Positions 1 through 12,126 of a stretch of DNA of 64,000 nt are shown one piece after another. A program made the translations under genes and the position numbers. The notes beneath the pieces are model-generated. The model did not search any database, was not told the DNA's origin, and saw only the letters and a program-made list of their open reading frames with translations. This DNA is from Gigaspora margarita (lineage: Eukaryota > Glomeromycota > Glomeromycetes > Diversisporales > Gigasporaceae): the NCBI GenBank assembly GCA_009809945.1, contig WTPW01000195.1, forward strand, positions 1,317 to 65,316, in the 5' to 3' direction. Every line of letters begins with the position of its first letter. Within the stretch, counting starts at the first letter, position 1.

Positions 1-254
1 GCTCTCAAAAAAAAAAAAAAAAAACAGAACTGACACTCTCTAAAAGAAGCTAACACTCACTATTTTTGTTACTACTTTTTAAATATAACATTTGAAAAAA
101 TTACCCTGTTACCATTCTTTCAAATATACTCATTTTGCCCATTACCCATTTTCAAATATAACCTTTTTACCCAATACCTACTTTTCAAATATAACCTTTT
201 TAAAAAATGCCCTCCATTAGTGATTTTTCAAATATAACATTACATAGATTGTTC

Positions 255-351
255 GGGGTCCTTCGTGTGCTCCTTCCTCACACACAACAGTTGTAACCAA
301 CCTTCATAACTACAGTCACTTCCTTTTATGCAAACGATATCATACAATATG
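255..351. repeat. Direct repeat, copy 1 (copy 2 at 712-802)
   Basis: A block of about 95 bp beginning GTGCTCCTTCCTC and containing CCAACCTTCATAACTACAGT recurs at 712-802 in the same orientation with about 90% identity by eye. Both copies end in CATACAATATGGGA. The two copies bracket the 530-695 repeat. No coding role is visible. Confidence 0.8.
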
Positions 352-529
352 GGATGGAGTCGTGAAACAAGCTGCAGAAGCAGATCTTTTTGAGGATAAT
401 ACTTCAATCTCTTTGTTTGTTTCTCTTATTTTCGTAACAAGTCCAGTGACTCTGTAGTCCCCTTCTGCACAACTCCTCTCTTCTTCCTCTTCTTTCTTAT
501 CTTTTTTTTTTCGGCCGTGGTGGGGGGAA

Positions 530-695
530 TAGCTGGACACTATATCGAGCAGAAAATTCAAAGAACAAAGAGATCGATGCAGATCATTAGGTTACCTAAA
601 ATACCTTTTTATTAGTGATCTGCTATCACACAGAAAGTCTGGTGACTCACAATAATGTACTGCCTTGTGACTTCATTCACAAGCAGATCATTATT
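530..695. repeat. Long-range direct repeat, copy 1 (copy 2 at 4096-4257)
   Basis: About 165 bp starting at AGCTGGACAC and running through GATCGATGCAGATCATTAGG to the CAAGCAGATCA motif reappear at 4096-4257 in the same orientation. In the plus frame both copies keep a similar peptide (core RKFKEQRDRCRSLGYLKY), so the source may once have been coding. I do not recognise the product. The two copies bracket the decayed Sel1 locus, which suggests a segment duplication or a larger repeat unit. Confidence 0.75.
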
Positions 696-969
696 ATTGC
701 TCGTCTCGTCGTGTGCTCCTTCCTCGCACACAATAGTTATAACCAACCTTCATAACTACAGTCATGTTCTTTTATGCAAACGACGTCATACAATATGGGA
801 CTGTTAATGAGAATCATGCAATCTTGTGATATATGAAAGACAATTCTGTCTATATACAACAATTTCTAGAAACCTAATCAAACCTACTCCGTAACATCAT
901 CTCATGTGACATCCTATAACATATCCTTAACTCTTTTTACAATGCTTGTTTCGGTATACCATATAGGTT

Positions 970-1860
970 GCCATTTCTTAAAAGCAGTATGGGGTGTATA
1001 CACTCGCTTCAATCTAATATCATTTCTCTTAACCATAATTTGATGCAGTTGGGGTATTTAACTCACCTCACTCATACCACACAAAAACATATACATTTGT
1101 ATATTGTTTACCTCTACACGAACATGTGCATTCGTTTTCTTCTTTATTCTTTTTTCTCTTTCTTTTTTTTTCCTGTTCAGTGTACTAACCATAATTTTTG
1201 GTAGTGCGGGTGTTCGCACCCATCTCGCTCATATCCACGCACAAACATATGCATCTGTATGCCTCGTTCATACCTCTACACAAACCTATGCATTCATTTT
1301 TTTTCAATGCCTATTTCCTATACTATACTATTACTTTAGAGTAGTGTGAGGTGTACACAGGCATTTTTTTTCCAATACCTAATTCATATACAATACCATT
1401 ACTTTTAGAGCAGTGTGGGATATACACACCCACTTCAATCTGTACATACATGTGACATATACATTTTTTTTCCTATTTTCTGTACTATATATTTATATCT
1501 ACTACTTTTAACCTTAATTTGAAAGCGGTGTGGGGTATACACACCTGCCTTATTTATACACATGAATTTTCTTAATCATAACTATAATTAAAAGGTGGTA
1601 TGGGGTGTTCATACTGCCTTACTCATACCCATACAGAAGCATATACATTCGTATATCCTGTTTATACCTCTATACGAACATGCACATTCATTTTTTCTTT
1701 TTTTTCAACAATGATCTGTACCACATACCTATATACCACTATCTTCAGTCTTAATTTGAGAGTGGTGTAGGGTGTACACACCTGCCTCATATATAAACAC
1801 GAACATACACGTCTATATACACATTTCTACCCTTATATGAACATGCAGTTTTTTTTCTCC
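970..1860. repeat. Degenerate tandem repeat array
   Basis: A motif like GGTGTGGGGTATACACACC followed by CTCATAC, then ACATATACATTTGTAT and a poly-T stretch recurs irregularly, near 988, 1047, 1201, 1340, 1410, 1526, 1594 and 1760. Unit spacing is about 70-170 bp and the copies are diverged. Short open frames here come from the low-complexity T runs and show no protein-like composition. Confidence 0.6.
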
Positions 1861-1899
1861 CAAATTCTAGTCCTTACTCTGGTGATTCCAATCCCCTAA

Positions 1900-4000
1900 T
1901 ATTGGCCACTTGTATAAATGGTCTACCCATTTATCTTTTAGTGCTACATATGGTATAACACTCTTAATTTCTTCTTTGATTTATGCCAAATGATGTTGAA
2001 AGTCCTAAATCCATATTGTATACACTTGGATTTCTGCATCCAATACCACAATATGTTTTCAACTTTTCAACCAATTTCTGATTATATTGTGGGTCACCTT
2101 TTCCTATTCCAGTAATTGGCTCATTATCTATCTTTTGGTCTCTAACCCTATTTGGATCGCAGTCACCAACTTTAGCAGACTTTTGGTAACAAACAAATGC
2201 CTTGTGTCCATCTTTGCAACTCCAATTCCATTTTGGTAATGGACACCAAAGGCCTTTATTTCTAATATTACCTTAATATCGCTACTAGTATTTTACCAGG
2301 ATCCATAGTCCATCTGCCTTGCTTTCCCTCCTTCTGGTTCCAGAAAAATATTGCGAATATCAATTTTCAGCATCACACGTACTAGCAGATTTTTGGTAAT
2401 AAACCAAAACCTCGTATCCTTCTTCTTCTGCTTCAATTCTATTGAAACAGATACCAATAGCTTCATTTCCAACAGAATTATCCATATCTGCAGATCTTTA
2501 TTTGCAAATGAATATCTCGTTACAATATCTAACATCATACATTCCATCTGTATTTTCCATTAGGGGAGTGACAAAAATTAGATGATTTTTTAGGGGGGAG
2601 GAGGTAAAAAAAGTTAAAATTATATATAAGAACCTGACTATATATATATTAAAGAAGAGGGAGGGGGTAGGCCTCTAATAAAAAATAATCACGTGATTAA
2701 TGACACAGTCCTTCTTATTATTGTAACGTTCTTGCAAATCCTATCTGCTAATGCCTTTTTTTACTTTACCCAAGACCATTTTACTATGATTCAGCGAGGT
2801 CAACTAGTGCTCTAATGAAAATGCATCTGGTATGCTTTTCCTCTACCTGGTCCCAGAAAATCATTGTAATGATTATGCATATTAGCAGATTTCTGGACTA
2901 AACAAATGCCTTGTGTCCTTTTCTTTTTTTTTTTTACTCCATTTTCAATATGGTATCAGACACCAATGGCTTTCACTTCAACAGCATTACTCATATCTGC
3001 AGATTTTGAATTATAAATGAGCGCTTTATGTGCCTCCTTTTCAATTCCAATTTTCTTTACATCACAATGTCCAACATCATATATTCTATCAGTATTTTCC
3101 ATCGTTATTTGTAGCATTTTGCAACATACATCTGCTAATGCTCTTTTTTTTTATTTCGCCACAAGGCTATTCTTTACCAAGTTCCAGAAGGTCAGTATAA
3201 TATTCCTTTTTCTCCTTCTGGTCCCAGAAAATTTTTGCAAAGATCGAAATTTTTAGCATTACACATATCTGCAGATTCTTGGTACTGAACAAATACCCTG
3301 TGTTCTTCTTATTTCAATTCCAATCTCATTATGAAAACAGATACCACTAGTATTTATTTCAACAGCTACCACCCAATATCTGCCAGTTTGATCATAAATG
3401 AATGCTTTATGTTCCTCCTTTTCAACTTCAACTTCCTTTATATAATAATGTCCAATATTCTATATTTCGTCAGTATTTGCTATCATTATTTGCACATTCT
3501 TGCAACATGCATCCTAGCAATGCTTCTTTTTACTTTGTCACAAGACTATTTATACCAAGACCTAGAGAGATCAGCCTAGTGTTCTTTCCCTCTCTCTAAT
3601 CCCAGAAAATTCATTGCGAAGATATCAAAATTTCTAGCATTGTATATAATCATATATTTTTGGTAACAAACAAATGCCTTGTGTCCTTCTTTTTCACCTC
3701 CAATTTCATTATGATAAGAGACACCAATGGCCTTATCTCAATAGCATTACCCATATCTGCAGATTTGAGCACAAATGAATGCTTTATACTTATCCCTTTT
3801 CAACTCCAATTTCCTTTATGTTCAACATCTATATTTCATCAGAATTTCTGCAAAATACATCTTCGTCAAGATCCAGAGAGGTCAACCTAGTGTTCTTGCA
3901 CCATGCATCGGCCCTTACTTTTTCTCCTTCTGGTTCCAGAAAAATTTTTGTAAAGATCAAAAATTTTTTTTTTTTTTGGGGTCATCCAAAGCGATATAAC
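1900..4000 (-). pseudogene. Decayed Sel1-repeat gene in ~370-bp tandem blocks
   Basis: Read on the minus strand, this stretch holds many broken echoes of the Sel1-like unit seen intact at 52459-55485. Plus-strand hallmarks are ATATCTGCAGAT followed by TTTGGTAA, AAATGCCTTGTGTCC and CAATTCCATTTTG, the reverse complements of the SADMG, YYQK, KAF and NGIGVE codons. No frame stays open beyond about 85 residues. A non-Sel1 marker, CTGGTCCCAGAAAAT or a variant, recurs near 2333, 2849, 3219, 3598 and 3929, giving block periods of roughly 516, 370, 379 and 331 bp. The original gene therefore seems to have been amplified as multi-unit blocks before or during decay. It probably had no more function than a Sel1 scaffold protein and is clearly dead now. 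Confidence 0.7.
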
Positions 4001-4095
4001 AGCTTTCGTTTGGTAATACAATATTGAAAAATTCTCTGAAGACTTGAAAATTTTTCTTCTTTCTTGCTAAAAAAATTTGGCTTGTTCTTGTGACG

Positions 4096-4257
4096 GAGCT
4101 GGACACAATGTCAAGCAGAAAATTCAAAGAACAAAGAGATCGATGCAGATCATTAGGTTATCTAAAATACTATTTCATCAGTAATTTGCTGTCATACAAA
4201 AGTCCAGTGACTCACAATAATGTACTGCCTTGTGACTTCGTTCACAAGCAGATCAAA
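4096..4257. repeat. Long-range direct repeat, copy 2
   Basis: This is the partner of 530-695, in the same orientation and closely matching over about 160 bp. A plus-strand open frame of 70 codons (4090-4302) runs through it and keeps the same reading frame as the first copy, but it resembles no family I know. Confidence 0.75.
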
Positions 4258-4262
4258 TGTAT

Positions 4263-4972
4263 GCACTCTCCCTCCTTAATAGTTACAGTACGTATGTTGT
4301 GACAGGCAAAATTGTGAGCTGTGCTTAATTTCTATTTTATTTTCTATTTATATATATATATTGTTCTAGTTGAGTGACGATTACAAATCAAAAGATGCAA
4401 AAGATTCATTGTATACAAAAAGAATTTAAATAATAGAAAGATTCTTTTGAATTTTTAAAAAATTCCTATTGCGGCAATTATTCCATTTTTGGCATTTAAT
4501 TTTTTCTCCAGTGTCACCCGATGATGCTTAATTTTCCAGAATTATCCGATAGGTCTGAAAAAAAAACAAAATTTTCTGATTCCATGTTATGCTAACTGAG
4601 GCATTAGCTTTGGTGATCTTAGATGTGAACATGAACTATTAATTTAGGCTGCAAAGTTATATATTTTTTTTAAAAAAAAATCTGACCTGCTGACAGAATT
4701 TTGAAATACCAGAATAACGAAAAATTAACTTTGCATGGCCTTAGTCTGTAATTAAAAGTATAAAAGCCTTGAACTCACCCCAATAAAGGACAACTCAGTG
4801 AAGAGTTAACAACTCAGTTAGAGTTCGATATTGCAAAGTAATAACCTTTGAAATTAGAGTAGAAGCGATAGCTCTAGTAATTACACCGAAAGATCATTGA
4901 ATTAAACTGTTGTTATAAATAAACTGATAATCTAAAAATTACAAATTATTGTTCAATTTTTTTTTTTTTTTT
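4263..4972. other. AT-rich spacer, no gene seen
   Basis: No open frame with protein-like composition, no clear terminal inverted repeat and no tRNA-like box was found. Poly-T/poly-A runs occur near 4663-4680 and 4958-4975. Confidence 0.6.
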
Positions 4973-5690
4973 TTAGCCAGCGACTTTACACTTTGTTTGT
5001 AACTAATAGTTTAAAATTAAAAAATTCATATATTATTAAAAAAGTAAAAAAATTAAAAATTCTGGATATAGAAGTATAAATAAGAATCGGGAATAAATAT
5101 TTATTTATGGTTCAGGTTCATGTGGTTTTAAGATATATTCAAGCCACTTAATTCACATGCTCTAAATTTTTGTCAATTTCCCATTGGTACGTACAAATCG
5201 GTACGTTTATATTTATTTAATACTTATAGAATAAAACCTGTTTTAAGTGTAACTGGCATCAAAAAACATAACTTTTAATGGTAGTTGGCACACGAAACTC
5301 CTTTAATAGATAAGTATAAAATTTTTTAGCAAGCGACTTTATTCTTTGTTTGTAACTAATAGTTTAAATAGTTTAAATAGCTTAAAATTCATATATTATT
5401 AAAAAGTAAAATAAGATTCATAATCAAAATTATGAAATCCTGGATTAGCCCGAATCTGAAATCTGAAAAGAAATAGTATAGATGTATAAATAAGAACTGG
5501 GAATAATTATTTATTTAAGCCTCAGGTTCATGTGATTTTAAGATATATTCAAGCCACCTTAATTCACATGTTCGAATTTTTTGGCAATTTCTCATTGGTA
5601 TGTACGTACGAACCGGTACGTTTATATTTATTTAATGCTTATAGAATAAAACCTGCTTTAAGTGTAATATGATTTCTCCTTTAATAGATA
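4973..5690. repeat. Two-copy tandem duplication, ~350 bp unit
   Basis: The segment starting TTTAGCCAGCGACTTTACAC (about 4973) is repeated from about 5325, where the start reads TTTTAGCAAGCGACTTTATT. Both copies go on through TTTGTTTGTAACTAATAG, GGTTCATGTG, AAGATATATTCAAGCCAC, CGGTACGTTTATATTTATTT and ATAGAATAAAACCTG. The copies differ by small substitutions and indels, so the duplication is not recent. It lies downstream of the ABC transporter gene, which is on the opposite strand, and has no coding potential. Confidence 0.8.
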
Positions 5691-6518
5691 GTATAAGATT
5701 TATAAACATTGTATATTCCATAGAATAGTAGTAAATCATATGGCCTTGCCCATATAATTTTATTTTATTCTGTTGAATATACCATATTTATCAATATTAT
5801 TAAAAACAAGAAATTATACACCCTGTTCTTGATATACTAGGTACTAGGAAGAATAAACATCGGTTGATCCATGTTGATCTCTATAGCTGATTGGCTAACA
5901 TGTGTGCATATGGCAGGAATCCAACACAAAATCATGCCCATTGTTGTACAATTGAGTTTTCGCTACACTTCAGACAATTATTATTAAATCGGGCCAAAAA
6001 TTTATTGGTCAATTGGGCATATATTCAAAATAAATTGCACAGGTACAATTATTTTTAATTTTTTTGGACATTGTTCAATCAGAGATTGGAACTATATCTA
6101 ATTGCTAAATGTCCAAATATCAATCAAATTTATTTGAACATTGTCTATAACAACTACATATCAGAATTACTATAAAAAACTTGATAAAAAATGATTAACT
6201 GTATTTTGATTTATCAATTGCCAAATTGATTCATCAAGATTTCATAAATGATCGAAATTCATATGTTATGGAAAAATGAAATCAAACTTTAGAGTTTACC
6301 TATAGCACTTAGAAAAATATTAAAAGTTTGAAAAAACTATCAATAAAACTGTATATTGTCTTTTATGGTATATTTATTATTATTATTATATAATAATAGT
6401 ATTTTTGATAATAGTTTCGTCAATGATTTCATTACTCGTCAACAATTCATCAGTTTATAATTTGATGAAACTTTTCACCAACTCAAAATAGTTCCAACAA
6501 GCATTTTTACTTTCATCT
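5691..6518. other. 3' flank of the ABC transporter, no gene seen
   Basis: AT-rich sequence with no convincing open frame. It contains a short (TTA)n stretch near 6374-6405 and several possible AATAAA-like polyadenylation signals on the minus strand. Transcript termination for the ABC gene would fall here, but no specific site can be chosen. Confidence 0.5.
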
Positions 6519-9500
6519 TCATGAATTCAATTCACCCAGGTGTTGTTCTTGCACCATAATATAATAAATTTCTTGTAATTTTAATAATTCTTTATGCGTG
6601 CCTTATTCATGAACTTTACTATCTTTTATAACAAATATAACATCAGCATGTTGAATTGTTGATAATCTATGTGCAATTGCTAAAGTTGTTCTCCCGTGAG
6701 CAGCAGCATCAAGTGCCTTTTGTACAACTTTTTCTAACTCTGAGTCTAAAACTGACGTTGCTTCATCAAGTAACAGAATTTTTGGATCACGAATAAGTGC
6801 TCTGGCAATAGCAATTCGTTGTTTTTGACCACCTGAAAGAAATATAGATTAGTGATAATATTTAGAACTATCCAAAAAGCCTTATAAGACTTAAGATAAT
6901 AACCAGAAAGTTGTATTCCTCTTCTACCAATACGTGTATCATAACCATTAGGTAACTTAATAATAAATTCATAAATATTTGCCTCTTGGTATGCCTTTTC
7001 AATATCATTTTGAGTAATATTTTGTTCAGGTCGACAGCCAAAAATAAGATTTTCTCTTATAGTCATATCATACAATGATGATTCTTGACTTACAAGAGCC
7101 ATTTGCTCTCGAAGATTGTTCACATTCATTTTAGCAATATTTAATCTATCAATTGTAATTTTACCACTTGTCACTTGATAAAATTTTTCAAAAAGACTTA
7201 TTATAGTACTTTTACCACATCCTGATGGACCAACTAATGCCGCATATTGACCAGGTTTAACTTCTAAATTTAAACCTCGAAGAACTGAAATGCCTGGCCG
7301 AGTTGGATAATAGAAATGGATATCAGAGAATTTAATGTGACCTTTAACAGTTTTAAACTTTTCACCACTTTGACACCATGTATCAATGACAGGAACACGC
7401 TCTAATAATGATATTATAGTAGCAAATGCAGATTTTGCTTTGGCCATATCTGGAGCATTAGCAAATATATGACTAGCAAATGATGATCCGCACATAATAG
7501 CAGTATGAACTGTAAATATTTTTAGAAGATCATATTCATTATTGATAAACAATATACCTCCATACCAAAATGCTAAAGCATCTACTAAAAAGTAGATACT
7601 ATTTGAGAGAGCAAAGGTAATAGATGCCAAGAAAGCATTTTTAAAACCTTGGTGCATGGGTTCATCTAGTAAATGATGATATATTTTCCATAAATCATCT
7701 TTACGAGTAAGAGCAGCAATTGTTCGAATATTATCAACACCTTCACAAACTATTTGCGCAGAATATTCATAAGCTTTCTTAGTTTTTTGATAGAAACCAC
7801 TTATCATTTCTATGTGTAATATACCAGCACCAAACAAGAATAGTACAGAACATAAGCAAACCAAAGTGAACTTCCAACCAACTATAAGAGATACTATAAC
7901 ACAAAAAAATATTGTAGCTAGTACTTGTAATATATATCCAAGCCTAAAACTAGCTAAACCATTAATATGAGTTACATCTAATAATAAATGACTAGTCAAA
8001 ACACCTACACCATAATTTTCTTCCTCAAAAAAGGAAATATTCTGCCGTAAAATAGAAGCAAAAGACATTGATCGAATTCGTTCGGTAAGCTTTTCATTTG
8101 AAAATCCCAGAGCAAAATTAAAGATAAGTGCCCAAAAAGTTGTATCATGAAATAAAGTATCTCCAGTTTCTGTTAGTACTTGAATAATATTGCCATATAT
8201 AATAGCAAAGATCGAGTAAATGACACCTAGAATTAAAAGTTTTAACCTTTTTTTTCTGTTACATAAAGGTTTATCATATATTTTTCACTTACCACAAATG
8301 ATTGATGCTATTATACCTGTGAAAAGTATAAGAAATTCAGGTTTATTAATGGATAATATTTTCATGAACAATTCCCAAACAGTAAAATGATAATCATTTT
8401 CGAATCCTATTTCGATATCAGATTTTTGATTAAAATGAGAAGATATTAAAGACTTATTACTTAAGACATGGTGATCTTCATTCTTGATGGTGAATAATTC
8501 AGTAAAATCATCTTTCAATGAAGTTATAAATGGACTCAATATATTAAAGTCTTCTTCAGCTTCTAAAGACTGTTTAATCTGTTGAATTTCAACAAGTTTA
8601 CAATAAAAACCTTTTTTGTCTATGAGCTCTTTGTGTGTACCAGATTCCACAATAACACCTTTATCCATTACAAAAATCTTTGTTGCATTGCGAATAGTGG
8701 ATAAACGATGGGCAATAATTATTGTTATGCGATTTTTTGAGACTTTATTTAATGCATTTTGGACAATATTCTCATTTTGTGTATCAAGAGCACTAGTTGC
8801 TTCATCGAGTAACAAAATCTTTGGATCTTTAATAATGGCACGAGCAATCACGATGCGTTGTTTTTGACCACCAGATAATAAAATTCCACGTTCACCAACC
8901 ATGGTTTCATATTTATCAGGAAAATCCATAATAAAATCGTGAGCATTAGCCATCTTACAGGCATTTTCAATAATTTCACGTCTTTTTTTATCAGGTAAAT
9001 TTTCATAGATAGAACCGATTAATCCATAAGATATATTTTTTGCTATAGTAGTTTTAAAAAGTACAGGTTCTTGACTTACAAGACTTATTTGTCTTCTAAG
9101 CCAAGTTAAATTAAGAGATTTGATATCACGTCCATCAAGAAATATACCACTAGAGATAGGATCATAGAAACGAAGTATGAGTAATATAATCGTACTTTTG
9201 CCAGAACCTGACGAACCAACAAGGGCAACAATAGAGCTGGGTTCAACATCCAATGATACATCACTCAAAGTTTTAATGTTAGGACGCGTCGGATAAACAA
9301 AATTTATATTTTTAAGTTGAATATGACCCATAACATTTTCAGGCTTATCTCCAATATCAGAATCAATATTAATCGAGAAAACATGATCAATTGTTCCAAA
9401 TATTTTTGAACCAGCTGCAGCAGCAAGGCTAAGAGCTTGAATGTCGACAAAAAAACTAATAAGGCTGAAAGTGCCATATAAAAATGTTAAGAATAAACCA

Positions 9501-10773
9501 GTGACCTTTGAAAAGATAAAAAATTAACAATTAATCAATGATATTAAATAAATTAATATAGGAAAAAAAAACTATGCACCTGTCCGGAAGATAATTCATG
9601 ATTAATAATTAATGTAGAACCAAACCAGAAAGCTAAACCATGAGTTGCAACAATGCCGAAGTGCATTATACCTATAGAAAAACCATTAAGCAAAGATTTT
9701 TTATAACCTTCTTTTCTTGTATTAGCCAAGTAAGAATCGTAAAAGTTAGAGAGTTCTTTTTGAGCACCAAAAGCCACAGAAGTTTTAATGGTTGAAATAA
9801 CATCTTCAGCAATTGTTCTGGCACAAGAATAAAAATCCAAACTTCTTTTCGTAAAAATCGTGTTAAATTTATTCATTAAATAACTATTGATAGCAAGAAA
9901 AGGGATAAAGTAGCTAATCACGAGAGTCATTTTCCAACTTAGAGTAATTGCAACAATAAATGATAAAATAAATTGTACAATATACTGAAAGAATAATCAA
10001 AATAACAATATGTAAACATTGATAGTAAAAAAAAATATATATATATATATGTGCTTACTTGAAAAGTAAGTGAGACTTTTTCACTGATACCATCTTGTAT
10101 CAAATGTATATCAGAAGTAATTCGAGTAGTAACTTCACCTGAGCTATATTCATCAAAATATGCTATATTTTGTCTAAGAATTGCACGAAGATACTGTTCA
10201 CGGATTTGTCGTGCAATTCTAATAAAGTCGGTCACGTAAAAAAATTAGTTTGAATGAACGAATAACTTGACAACTTGACATAAGATTGCATTAAAAAAAA
10301 AAAAACCTTTCGCCAGTATATACCCAGGTAGCCACGGATATATATGTAGCAACGAATATGAAAATTGCGAAATATACATTAATTAATGAACCGTAGTTTA
10401 TGCCTCCGGAAAACACACTAGAGTTTATCGTATGTCTTTGAAAATTGGTATAATAATCAACAGCTATTCCGATAAGAATTGATAATATCGGCTGCAAAAT
10501 TACATAGAATATCATAAATTGAAAATTTTTGAAATATAAATCACACAAAAGGAAATATGAAGCACATACTATGGCAGTGCCTGCTGCCACTGCAAACACT
10601 AATCCAATAAACATAAGTATCCAGTCAAATTTTGTAGCGAATCGATATAAAGTAGTATATGACTCTTTTCTTTAAATGAAACTAATTTGATCCTTTAAAA
10701 TTTTTTCTTCTGTCGGATCAAGCTTTATGTCCGATGAATCTTCCATTGGCAATGTACTTGTACTCCCAGTCAT
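6519..10773 (-). CDS. ABC-B family full transporter (P-glycoprotein/STE6-like), seven exons, two premature stops
   Basis: ATP-driven membrane exporter with layout TMD-NBD-TMD-NBD. Inferred exons are 10773-10570, 10491-10307, 10218-10059, 9984-9580, 9505-8293, 8226-6904 and 6832-6519. All introns are GT-AG, 66-88 bp, and the sum is exactly 1268 codons, normal for the family. NBD1 shows Walker [10 protein letters not shown] (~res 415), signature LSGGQKQ (~528), Walker B ILLLDE (~548) and H-loop AHRLST (~583). NBD2 shows Walker [10 protein letters not shown] (~1055), signature LSGGQ split by the last intron (~1162), Walker B followed by ATSVLD where ATSALD is usual, and AHRLST. Family members export lipids, peptides or xenobiotics; the substrate cannot be read here. 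Oddity: in-frame TAA codons at 10672-10674 (codon 34, before TM1) and 6603-6605 (28 residues before the natural end). The catalytic motifs are intact, so this is either a recent pseudogene, an assembly artefact, or a gene using another start. Confidence 0.9.
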
Positions 10774-11760
10774 CTTTGAAATTTATATTAAAAAAAAGTT
10801 TTATTAATTTATAATTCTTTTTAAAACAGTTAAAAAAAGTTAGTTCTGTTGAGACTTGACAAATTTATACCCTTTTTATTAGATATGATAGGATAAGCAT
10901 TCAATCCTGGAAAATTATTCGAGGAGAATGCGCATTATTCTAGGAATTTTAAGAAGTAATAATTTGAGTCGGTCAAAATCAGTTATAGAAAATATGATTT
11001 GTAGCTTATTCCAACCAAAGCTTTTAAATATATTTCTAGATTGGATTTTTAATTAATTAAATACTGTATTTTAAGGTGTTACATATTAGAGCAATTTAAT
11101 TAGAATAAAAATTTAGTTTATAAATGTGTTTTTATTTATACAGTAAATAGGCATGCAAAGTTGGCTTTGGTATTAAAGCAATTATGCTCCAAAAACAAAC
11201 GAACTGTTTGAGCAAATCAAAATCATTATACATAATGCTATTATAGATGAGCGAAACCCTAAATTCTTCTGATGAAAGGAATATAAACAAAGCCAAGCAA
11301 GTTAAGCTATTGATAATGTATACCTTGAACATTGTGCTTTCGTGAATATTATTAATAAACATCAAACCATAACTTTTATTAATATAAACTAAAAAAAAAT
11401 ACAACAATTTAATATTTGAGGCTTTTTAAATAATACTGATGTTATTGGCTTTGTCCGGCTTGTATATATAACCTTTGAAATGTCTATTATAAATAAAGTC
11501 AAATAAGCCATTAACATTTCTCAAATATTTAAATAAATAATAAATAAATACTAGATGTGTTCTTCCTCGTTATGTGATTCTATTAGATTCAAAAATTTTT
11601 CTCTAGAATTTTTAAACCACGCCATTAAAGTTAAAATCATATTTCAATTTAATAAATCTAAGATTTGTTACATTTGGCAATTTCTACTGAGTAACATTAA
11701 TATGTAAGGTTTTCATAGCATTAATCTTTTTAGTTTACCCAGCCGGAAGCTTTATTTTTT
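10774..11760. other. 5' flank of the ABC transporter, no gene seen
   Basis: AT-rich intergenic DNA upstream of the minus-strand ABC gene; its promoter must lie at the left end of this stretch. No recognisable regulatory site stands out. The 91-codon minus frame at 11132-11407 is of low complexity with no family resemblance, so I do not call it. Confidence 0.5.
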
Positions 11761-11762
11761 TA

Positions 11763-11937
11763 CAACTGTATTCATAAATTCTGGGTCAGCCGAAATGTTT
11801 TTCTAATGACCAAATCGATAACTTACTGAGTCAGAATCAATAAACAGCCAACTTCAGCAGAACTCAAAAACCTATCGATTTGGTCATTCACAATTTTTCT
11901 AGTGTTCCAGAATTTATGAAAACCAGCTAGAAAATTT
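11763..11937. mobile_element. Small TIR element (MITE), same family as 12127-13048
   Basis: The left end reads CAACTGTATTCATAAATT and the right end, reverse-complemented, GCTGGTTTTCATAAATT. A shared CTGGG/CTGGA follows each end and TA flanks both sides. The interior is itself partly palindromic around CAAATCGATA and TATCGATTTG. It is about 175 bp with no coding capacity, as expected for a non-autonomous Tc1/mariner-type element. Confidence 0.65.
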
Positions 11938-12126
11938 CATATAAAATTTTTTCTTAAAACCTGGTTATTAAAACATATAAAAATATATACATATATTTTT
12001 TCGAGGTGTTATGAAAACCAATTATCAGTTAGCTTCAATTCGGGGGTTTTATATTTATCGTAATAACTTGGCATGTGGTATGATGTACGAATCAATTTAA
12101 TCAGGATTAGAGTTTTCACTTAATTA

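Noticed and set aside
968-1349. Two overlapping plus-strand open frames of about 80 codons
   Set aside because: They come from a T-rich degenerate tandem repeat; low complexity, no start context, no family.
8616-8867. Plus-strand open frame opposite NBD1 of the ABC transporter
   Set aside because: Antisense shadow of the conserved ATPase coding sequence.
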